Source: Pyropia haitanensis
Taxonomy: Eukaryota; Rhodophyta; Bangiophyceae; Bangiales; Bangiaceae
Direction: 5' to 3'
Assembly (NCBI GenBank): GCA_008729055.1
Contig: SDUX01000008.1
Coordinates: forward strand, 930,001-994,000
DNA: 64,000 bases
Part shown: positions 56,033 to 64,000 of the stretch, piece after piece
Layout: each line of letters starts with the position of its first letter
Position numbering within the stretch: the stretch's first letter is position 1
Position numbers and translations under genes: made by a program
Notes under the pieces: generated by a model
Databases searched by the model: none
Told to the model about the DNA's origin: nothing
What the model saw: only the letters and a program-made list of their open reading frames with translations

Positions 56033-56073
<41 letters not shown>

Positions 56074-56531
56074 AGCGTCCGCCGCGTCGGCGGCGTCGCC
56101 CCCCCCCCCCACGTCGCGCTCCACATCCGAGTCGAGGTCGAGCAGAATCTCCTCGGCGTTGCCCGCGTCCACGCTCAGCGGCACGACCGGCGGCGGCGGC
56201 GCGTCGCCGCCGGCCGTGCCGGCCGACACAAACGCCGGCGCCGCGCGGCGGCCGGCCGCGCCGCCCTCTGCCGCCGCCGCCGCCACCGCCGCGTCGGGGG
56301 CGGCGGCGGCCGGCGGCGGCGGCAGCGGCGGCGGCGGCGGCGGCGGCGGCACGACGGCGGCGTCGCCCCCCCCCCCCCCCCCCGCGCCGTACGCCGCCCC
56401 CCGGCGGCCGCCGACGGCCACGACGAGCCCCCCCCCGTGGCGCAGTGCCGCGACGCGGCGGGCGCGGAGCATCTCCCGAAAGGTCGCCTCGTCGCCGTGG
56501 CCCAGCTCAAACGCGTGCCACGCCGCCCACA

Positions 56532-56566
<35 letters not shown>

Positions 56567-57374
56567 TCGGCGGCGGCGGCGGCCGCCACCCCCCCGCGCC
56601 GACCGCCGGCGGCGGCGGCACCGCCGCGGCGGCGGCGGCGTACAGCGAGCGCGCGCGGGCGGCCTCGCCCGCCCGCGCCTCGAGCGCCGCCCACCCCGCC
56701 GCGAGCGCCGCCGCCGCCGCCGGCGACGGGCCGCGGAGCGCCTCGACGGCGGCGCCGAGCAGCGGCCGCGCGGCGGCGGCGCCATAGTGCGCGGCCGTCC
56801 GGACGGCGGCGAGGCGGTAGAGGGCGGGCGCGGCGGCAGACGCGGCGCCCGCCGCGGCCGCGGCGCGGGTGTAGACCGCCACCGCCGCGCGGGGCGTGCC
56901 GTGGCGCTCCTCAAAGTCCGCGTAGAGGAGGTAGAGGGCGCGCGTCGCGGCGGCCGCGTCGGCCGCCGCCGCCGCGGCGGCAGAGCCCGCCGGCGGTGGC
57001 CGCGGCGGTGGCGCGGGCGCGGCCGCGAGGGCCGACTCGAAAATGTCACGCGCGCGCTCGCGGCGGCGGCCGCCGTACCGCCGCACAAACGACGTGCCGA
57101 GCGTAATCCACACCGCCGCGGCGGCGGGCCACGGCAGCGCCGTCGCGCCCGCGTCGAGCAGCCGGTACGCATCGTCGTAGCGGCCCGCCGCCGACAGCGT
57201 CGCGGCGCCCGACAGGACCGTCGTCGCGGTGGCGGTGCCGCGTGCGATCGACGCGGCGTGCAGCGCGGCGACCGCCCGCGGCGGGAGCACCGCCGCCGCC
57301 ACGTCGGCGGCGAGGGCGGCGACCAGCGGGGACCGCCGCACAATCTTGAGCACCGCGGGGCTGCCCAGCGGCGG

Positions 57375-57409
<35 letters not shown>

Positions 57410-58277
57410 CCCTGCTGTCGCTGTCGCTGCCGCTGCCGCTGTCGCTGCCGCGGCCGCCACGGCCGCCGTCGCCGTCGTCGGTGGTGGCCCGCCGCAGCAG
57501 CGCCCGCGCCGCGGCCAGCCGCCCCCCCCGCAGCTCCACCTCCACCGCCGCCGCGTACAGCGCCGCCACCTCCCCCGGCGTGCCGATATCCGCCGCCAGT
57601 GGCTGGCCCAGCGCCCGCGCGTACACCGCCCGTGCCGACGGCAGGTCGCCCGCGGCGACGTACAGCCCCGCAAACGCGTGCCACAGCGACGCGACGCGGC
57701 CGTGGACGGCGTCCCCCCCCCGCACCCGCGCCACCGCGCGCGTGTACACCGCCACCGCGCCGGCCGTGTCGGCCGCCGCCAGCCGCGCGGCGGCGGCCTC
57801 GGCCCACGCGCCCACGTCGGTCGGGTGCGCCCGCAGCGCCACCTCCGCCGCCGCCACCCGCCGCCGCCCCGCGAGCGCCTCGGCCACCGCCAGCCGGCGG
57901 TCGACCACCCCCGCCGGCGCGGCCGCGTCCACCGCCGCGGCGGCGGCCGCCTCGGCCAACGCGGCGTACCCGTCAAAGACGACCGCAAAGTCCCGCGCCG
58001 TCCGCACCGACGACAGGGCCTCCTCGTACACCCCCACCGCCGCGGCGGCCGACACGCGGCGCGTTACGACCGCCGCGAGGGATACCCACAGGGAGCCGGC
58101 CGACGCCCCTGGGGGGGGGGACCCGAGCGCCGCCCGCAGCAGCGCGGCGGTGTCGACAATGCCGGCGACCGCGGCGGGGTGGTCGACGCCGAGCTCCACC
58201 AGCGCCCGCCACGCGTCGGCGCGTGCCGCCGCGCGGGAGGCGGCGAGCGCCGCCGCGTCGGCGCGGTCCTCCCGGGA

Positions 58278-58313
<36 letters not shown>

Positions 58314-59088
58314 CCCCCTCCCCGCCGCCGCCGCGTCGGCGGCAGCGGGCGCGGTGGCGGGCAGCACCGCCGCGCCACCCCCCCCCCCCCGTTGCTGTCC
58401 AGCGTCGCCACGCCCGCCGCGGCGGCGAGCACCCGCGCGTACCGCCGGGCGGCTGGCAACCCCCCCCCCTCTGCCACCGCGGCGTCGCGGAGCTGGTCGA
58501 GCAGCCCCGCGGCGTCCCCCCCCCCCAGCGCCGCCCGCCGCTGTGCCAGCCGCAGCTGCACCCGCCGCGGCGCCCCCGCCCGTGCCCACACCGCCGCCAC
58601 GACGCGCCACAGGCGCGGGTGCTGTGGCAGCGGCAGCGCCGCGAGGGCGGCGTCCACCACCCCCCGCGCGGCGGCCCAGCGCGCCCGTGATGCGAGCAGC
58701 TCGAGGAGCTCCTCCCACAGCACGGGGCACGCTGGCAACGCCGCGACCGCGCGGCGGGCGACCCGCTCCGCGGCCGCGTGCGCGGCGTCGGCGGGGTGGC
58801 GGCCCGCCGCGGCGGCGGCGCGGCCGCGTGCGTAGGCGTGCCACAGCTTGTACGAGTAGGGGAGGGCGGCTAGGCCACGCTCGTAGACGCGCCAGACGTC
58901 GGATGTGGGGGGGTGGGGGGGGGGGCGTCGGCGAGGTGGGCGGCGTAGGTGGCCCACGCGGCGGCCGAGGTGGGCGACCGCCGGACCGCGGCTTCCAGTT
59001 CCAGTATTACGTCGGCGGCGGCGGCGGCGGTGAGCGCCGCACGGGTGGCGGCGTCGGCATCGGCAGCGGCAGAGGAGGGGGGGGAGGA

Positions 59089-59132
<44 letters not shown>

Positions 59133-59238
59133 GGGGGGGGCGGGGGGGGGGGGCGGCGGCGGATGCCGTGGGTGCGGCGGGCGCGTCGCCGCCCGTGGGC
59201 GCCATGACCGCCGCCCGGGGGGGAAGCGCCAGCGCCAT
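55702..59238 (-). CDS. SYF1: pre-mRNA splicing factor SYF1/XAB2 (HAT-repeat protein)
   Basis: Component of the NineTeen/XAB2 complex of the spliceosome. Almost the whole protein is HAT repeats. The N-terminal VWRVYERGLAALPYSYKLWH and ALAALPLPQHPRLWRVVAAV match XAB2 ERALKLLP and LPITQHSRIW. SLWHAFAGLYVAAGDLPSAR, GTSFVRRYGGRRRERARDIF and TRALYLLYADFEERHGTPRA match later repeats. VWAAWHAFELGHGDEATFRE is the usual last repeat, and GNAEEILLDLDSDVER corresponds to the NPEEIxL acidic tail. The C-terminus adds a poly-Glu run and RRKRQRA. Three homopolymer breaks, each repaired by one added base, lie at G-runs 58907-58925, C13 (58378-58390) and C7 (56589-56595). ATG 59238 is used; 59205 has better context. 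Length about 1,170 residues against about 855 in human, due to Ala/Gly expansions. Confidence 0.92.
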
Positions 59239-59809
59239 GCGCGGCGGGGGGGGAAGGGGGGGGGAGGGTGGCGGCGGCGGCGGGGGAAGGGGGGGGGGAG
59301 GGTGGCGGCGGCGGCGGCGGCCCCGCCGCCACACGCCCAAGGCAAACGAGACGGTGCGGGGGGGGGGGTGGGGGCGGGCGGTGCCCGGCCACGCGGCCAC
59401 GGTGTGGCGAGCGCGCGCCACGGCGGCGACCGCCCCGCGATGCGGCTGGGGTGGAGTCTACAATCCGTACTTTGATCGGCTGCGGCGCGACGTTGGGGCA
59501 ACGTGGGGGGTGACATCCACGTGGCACGCAAGAGCCCGCAGCCGGACCGCGCGGCCTGCGGCAGGCGCGTCGGCTCTTGACGTGGGGCGCCGCCGCCGCT
59601 GCCACCCGCCGCCCCCCCCCCCCCCCCCCAGTTCACTCGACCCACCCGCCCGCCGCGTCCTCCTCCCCCTCGTCACCATCCTCCCCCCACTCCCACCCCC
59701 CCCTCCGCCTCTTCCTATTCCATCAAACCCTGCAACGCTGCTTGCAGCGCCTGCGCGCGCGCCGCCGCCACCGCCGCCGCCGCCGCCGCCGGTGGGCGCG
59801 GCGGCGGTA

Positions 59810-59842
<33 letters not shown>

Positions 59843-61135
59843 GCCCGACCAGCCGCCCTGCCAGCCGCAGCACCGCGCGCGGTGCCGCGCGTACCAGCTG
59901 CACCGCGCGGGCAAGGACGGCACAGACGACGGGCCCCACCCGCAGGGCGGTGAGCTGCCGCTGCAGCGGGAGGTGATTGGGCAGCAAAGGGTGCTCCCTG
60001 GGGTGGGGCGCGGGCGGGCGCGTTGGGAATCGGCTGCGGGCGCGAGGTCGCGGGGGGGTCTCGCAGCGGCGTCGAGAGAAATTGTATTGCCGCGCCTCCC
60101 CCCATCCCCCCCTCGCTCCCTCCGTTCCCTCCTCTCCCACTAGCCCACCACATCGCGGTCAGAACCCTTGCAACGCATGAGCAGCGGCGGCACCACCACC
60201 CCGAGGGTGGCAACCAAAACGATGGGTCCTTCACGAACCACGATGGCCGCTCGCGAACGACCATGCGGCTGGCTGCCACGCACGCGGCTGTGGCGGCCGC
60301 GTCAGCTGGCGCGACGGCTGCGGCAGCAGCAGTGATCGCGGCAGCGGCGGCCGACGCTACGGGCACCAGCGCAGCCGTCAACAGCAGGCCGTTGGTGTGG
60401 CAGGCCACCGTGGGACGGTGGCTGTGGCAAACGGTTACATCAGTGCAGTGCATCCGCCTAGAAAAGAGGCGACGGCGCCTGACGCGCGCAGCACGGCGGG
60501 GGCGAGGCGGATTGTCATGGAGGGTGAAGTGCCGTCCGGTTCCCGGCGGCGCGCCGGCAGGGCCTCTCGGGTGGGCATCGCCCCAGCCCCCACGCCGCTC
60601 ATTCCGGGGCGCACCCGCGGGGGAAGGTGCGAGGGAAGGGGGTGGTTGGGGGATGCAGAGGGGGGTGGGCGTCAGCAGACTTGCGCCGGTCGCAAGCTGC
60701 CGTGGCGGAGAGACCGTGTCATGGCGGCGGCGGCTGCGGGCGGGACGACGCGCGGCGGCGCGCGCGCGGCCGGCCCACGGCAGCGGCGAAACGGCTGGTG
60801 CCGGGCGGGAGGCCCATTGCCCTGAGATGGTCGCGGTAAATGGGAACGGATCAAGTACAAGTGCGCGGCCGCGGCACGAGCCTTGTCAAGTCCCGCATGC
60901 CGCGGCACGCGTCCCGTCCCGCGGTTGGCGGTGGTGGCCCCTCTCGGCTCGGCGCCCGCTGCGAGACGGCCCCCGCCCGCCGCGCGCCCGCCACGCCGGC
61001 ACGGCGCCCGCCCCCCCCCCCCCCCCGCCTCCGCCGCTGCCGCCGCCACCTCCACCGCCGCCACCTCCACCGCCGCCACCACTACGACCCCCCCCCGGCT
61101 GCTGCGACGGTCGCGTCAACCGTGTACCGCCGACG
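59239..61135. other. divergent intergenic region
   Basis: Between SYF1 (-) and YbeY (+). A minus-strand frame at 59715-60140 ends in a plausible helical peptide (QLTALRVGPVVCAVLARAVQ) and has an acceptor-like CACCCCAG before it, but no upstream exon with the local donor type was found. Left unannotated as a gene. Confidence 0.4.
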
Positions 61136-61841
61136 ATGGCCCCACCGGCCGCCGCGTTTGCGGTCCCCCCGGCGCGCCCCGTTCCTGCCGCCGCCGCCGC
61201 CGCCGCCGCCGGCCGCCGTGCCGCTGGCGCGCGCCGGCCGCACGGTGCGGCCGCCGCGGTCGGACGGGGGGGGGGCTGCGGTGGAGCGCCCTACCGTTGC
61301 GGCGGTGTCGCCAGGGGGGGGCCGCCGCGGTGACTGCAGAGGCGGTGGCGGCGGCGGCGGCGGCGGCGGGGCGGCACGTCCCCACCGCCACCGCCAGCGG
61401 TGGCACGCCGGTGGTGGTGGAGGTGGACGTATCCACGCGTGGCGCTACCCCCGACCCCCCCGTGGATGCCATCCGTGCCGATGCGGTCGCCGCGACGGCG
61501 GCGGCCGCCCGCGGCGGCCTCCTCCCGCCCGCCCCCGGCGGCCGCGCCCGCGGCTCGGCGGCAGCCGCGGCGGCGGCGGGTGGAGTGGAGCTGTCGGTGG
61601 TCCTTGTCGACGACGCGGTCATGCGGGAGCTCAACGCGACGTGGCGGGGGATCGACGCGACGACGGACGTGCTGTCGTTTGGCATGGACGGGGATGTGGT
61701 GGGGGCGGACGCCGCCCCTGACGCGGAGGAGGGCCGTGAAGAGGTCGATGGCGGTGGCGGTGGCGGTGGCGGTGTCGGCGAGCTGGACGGCGTGGACGGC
61801 GTGGCGGGTGGCGCGAACGACACTGGGGACAACGTCGACAG

Positions 61842-61873
<32 letters not shown>

Positions 61874-62262
61874 GCGACTGGCACGACGACTGGCACGACG
61901 ACGGCGGAGGAAGCGACAGCCCCCCCCCCCCCCCCCTCCCCCCCTCGTGCTCGGCGACATTGTGCTGTCACTGCCCACAGCGGCGGCGGCGGCGGCCGCC
62001 CGCGGGCACCCGCCCCGCCACGAGCACCGGGTGCTGCTGGTGCACGGCCTGCTGCACCTGCTCGGCTGGGACCACGCGCGCGGCGCCGACGCGGCGGCGG
62101 CGATGGCGGTGGAGGAGAGCGCGCTGCTGCACACGCTCGGCTGGTGGCCGCCGGGGGGGGGGGGGGGGCGCCGCCGCCGCGGGCGTGCCGCCCGCGGGGC
62201 TCATCGCGCTGGCGGCGGGGGGGGGGGGGGGGGGGGGGGACGTCCACGCGCGCGCGGGATGA
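61136..62262 (+). CDS. YbeY-type rRNA-maturation endoribonuclease, probable plastid
   Basis: YbeY is a zinc-dependent RNase for ribosomal RNA 3'-end maturation and ribosome quality control; plant homologues act in chloroplasts. The catalytic motif is intact: VHGLLHLLGWDH (H-x3-H-x5-H). Upstream parts are VELSVVLVDDAVMRELNATW, TTDVLSFGMDGD and LVLGDIVLSLP. ATG 61136 (ACGATGG) begins a transit-like Ala/Arg-rich sequence. Frame breaks occur at G10 (61266-61275) or G8 (61314-61321), and again at C17 (61920-61936) before LVLGDIV; one added base repairs each. Between VLSFGMDG and LVLGDIV, where bacterial YbeY has a short loop, there is an insert of about 75 residues with long Asp stretches. The exact C-terminus after LGWWPP is uncertain because of G-runs (62153-62168, 62217-62239). 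Confidence 0.87.
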
Positions 62263-62758
62263 AGGTGGGAAACGGAGAAACAGCAAGAGACGTATCGGGC
62301 CTCACCACACGGATGGAGCAGGCGAGACAAAGGCTGCCGGGAGGCGGCTCCAGCTTTTGCCCAAACAGAGACAACCGATCAGCTCGTGTTGCCCACGCAC
62401 GGCAAGGTATAATATTCCGTAAACGGGCGAATACAAACCAGTGCCTGGTTGTTGGTGTCCACGTGTCGCCGTGATCTCTCTTGATCCTCCACCCGTGCCC
62501 GCTTTCCCTTGGCGTCGGCAGCTCGCCAACGCCCGTGCTCGGCGTCGTCGCACTCCGCACCAGCGGCGCCCCTCTCGCTCCTCCCCATAGCCCTCCACCC
62601 CCCCCCCCCCCCCCCCCAACCTGGTGCAGAATTGCCTGCCGCTCTTCCGTTCCCCTCTTTATTTCTTCTGCGTCGCTCCCATCTGTCTCGGTGCTGTGGT
62701 GGGGCTGTCGTCATCCCGACCCCGCCCCACCGCCGCCCGTTGCCCAGCCTCTGTCGCC
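62263..62758. other. intergenic region upstream of the PAM68-like gene
   Basis: Short AT-richer patch at 62400-62440 and a C17 run near 62600. Likely promoter of the following gene. No gene seen. Confidence 0.45.
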
Positions 62759-63625
62759 ATGACGGGCGGCACACCGGCCGCCCCCCTCTTGGCGTTTGCG
62801 TGCCCCTCTGTCGGCCTCTTTCCCGGCAGGGTCGATGCGGTTCCCCTCTGCCGGCGCCGTGGCGCTCCATCCCGGCTGGCTGTCGGCGCCCCCCCCGACC
62901 GGCGCGCCGCCGCCGCCGCCGCCGGCGGGGTGATGCTCGCCAAAGGCTTCTCCCCCCGCAAGCCCGACGGGGACGACGACCCCCCCCCCCCCTCGAGGGG
63001 CACGTCATCCCCCCCCCCCCCCCGGGGCCCCCCCCGTACGCCCGACGACGATGGCGGGGTGTGGACGCCCCTGGGCCCGACGCTCCGCCAGACCCGCGCG
63101 TCCGCCGACGGCGTCGACGCGGCGGTTGGCGACGATGGCGTCCGCTCCCCCGACGCGGGCGTCCTCCCCCAGCGTGTCGCCGACCGGATGGGCCGGCGGA
63201 TGGCGGTGCTCGGCGGGGTGCCCTTCTTTGTCGGCGTCGCCGTCTTCCTCGTCTACTTTCTGCTCGCCTACCGGTACGACGTGCGGGTGATCCCCGTCTT
63301 TGTTGGCTACTCGACGCTGTTCACGTTTGGCGGGGCGCTCGTCGGCGTCACGTACGGCATCATGAGCGCGTCGTGGGATGAGGAGGTGGAGGGGAGCTTT
63401 TGGGGGTGGCGGGAGGCCAAGGTGAACGTGCTGCGCGCCAAGGAGGGGCTCACCACCGCCCGCGGGCGGGAGGTGCGGGAGGAGGCGTTTGCGCGGTCCG
63501 AGGCGGCGGCGCGCAAGCGGGAGCGGGAGGACCGGGCGGCGGCGGCGGCGGGCAAAGGCCCCATCGGCCCGAGGGGGGGGAAGGGCAACAAGGGCGGCAA
63601 GGGCAAGGGCGACAAGGACGCGTAG
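62759..63625 (+). CDS. PAM68: PAM68-like thylakoid protein (photosystem II assembly)
   Basis: PAM68 assists early photosystem II assembly in the thylakoid membrane; cyanobacterial and plant homologues belong to DUF3464. ATG 62759 (GTCGCCATGA) gives 288 residues with a transit-like N-terminus and an acidic/Pro-rich linker. The family core begins RVADRMGRRMAVLGGVPFFV. The two helices are AVLGGVPFFVGVAVFLVYFL and IPVFVGYSTLFTFGGALVGV. Then come the diagnostic VTYGIMSASWDEEVEGSFWG and WREAKVNVLRAKEG. The C-terminus is a Lys/Arg/Gly-rich tail (GKGNKGGKGKGDKDA). No frame break. Its presence, together with the HY1-type heme oxygenase, supports a photosynthetic host. Confidence 0.92.
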   Translation: MTGGTPAAPLLAFACPSVGLFPGRVDAVPLCRRRGAPSRLAVGAPPDRRAAAAAAGGVMLAKGFSPRKPDGDDDPPPPSRGTSSPPPPRGPPRTPDDDGGVWTPLGPTLRQTRASADGVDAAVGDDGVRSPDAGVLPQRVADRMGRRMAVLGGVPFFVGVAVFLVYFLLAYRYDVRVIPVFVGYSTLFTFGGALVGVTYGIMSASWDEEVEGSFWGWREAKVNVLRAKEGLTTARGREVREEAFARSEAAARKREREDRAAAAAGKGPIGPRGGKGNKGGKGKGDKDA

Positions 63626-64000
63626 CGCCGGCCAGCCGCGGCTGGACGGGGGGGGGGGGAGGGAGAGGACTGCGCGCCGCGACGCGAGGGCAGGCAGCAA
63701 AGAAAAACAAAAGCAACCCAGGTGCGACGTGGACGGCGCGTGCCCGCGCGCCCGTTGGCCGCTCGTGGGATTGGCAAACCCTGGCCACCCAAGACCGGCG
63801 TGCCACGTGTGGTCCTTGCGCCTGATGGCGGCGCCACGCAGCCGTGCCGCCGCCGCGCGCGCTCTCTATGGCACGGGCGTGCCATCCTCTCTCGGTCCCG
63901 CTGCGGCGCTGGCGTGGGACCCTCCGTCCGTGCGCCCCGCTCGGCGTCGGGGCGCGCCCAGCCGCTCCTACATACCGCCGCGCTCTTCAGGCCGCCTACC
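63626..64000. other. 3' flank, no gene seen
   Basis: Short G-run (63650-63660) followed by ordinary sequence to the window end. Confidence 0.5.

Noticed and set aside
59715..60140. Minus-strand frame with a helical C-terminal peptide
   Set aside because: An acceptor-like CAG precedes it, but no upstream exon with a GTRCGT donor was found, so the gene model is not supported.

Overview
The window is nuclear DNA of a very GC-rich photosynthetic eukaryote. Nuclear genes include the mitochondrial Rieske protein, RFT1, GOT1, SYF1/XAB2 and a POLD3-like protein. Plastid-type genes include a ferredoxin-dependent heme oxygenase, PAM68, YbeY and a DUF819 protein. Genes are intron-poor: seven introns of 242-445 bp were reconstructed, all with GTRCGT donors and CAG acceptors. 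Coding sequence is full of GCN/GGN/CCN triplet expansions. This combination best fits a bangiophycean red alga (Porphyra/Pyropia-like). That assignment is inference; no marker in the window proves it.

Layout. 1-4108: 3' end of a PH-domain gene (+), Rieske (-), small zinc-finger-like protein (-). 6615-10945: aquaglyceroporin (+), RFT1 (+). 11798-12952: membrane-anchored GH113-like hydrolase (-). 14091-16435: a 2.3-kb inverted-repeat DNA element. 19145-20439: heme oxygenase (+). 21242-24416: three-exon protein of unknown function (-). 26709-28789: POLD3-like (+). 29924-31926: DUF819 membrane protein (+). 32913-35876: EF-hand/TKL protein kinase (-). 39852-41794: two-exon receptor-like membrane protein (-). 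42933-43924 GST-like (-) and 44527-45271 OHCU decarboxylase (+), divergent. 46636-47620: stand-alone CobW C-terminal-like domain (-). 49455-50303: tandem duplication. 50498-51312: GOT1 (-). 54271-55188: four-TM protein (+). 55702-59238: SYF1/XAB2 (-). 61136-62262: YbeY (+). 62759-63625: PAM68-like (+).

Many genes are broken in a single reading frame at poly-C or poly-G runs. Nearly every break is repaired by the same correction, one base missing from the assembly (equivalently two extra). I therefore read them as homopolymer errors, not pseudogenes. The genes are unrelated housekeeping, plastid and membrane functions and form no operon or pathway cluster. The least explained items are the receptor-like gene, the stand-alone CobW_C domain, the HCFYC protein, the zinc-finger-like protein and the inverted-repeat element.
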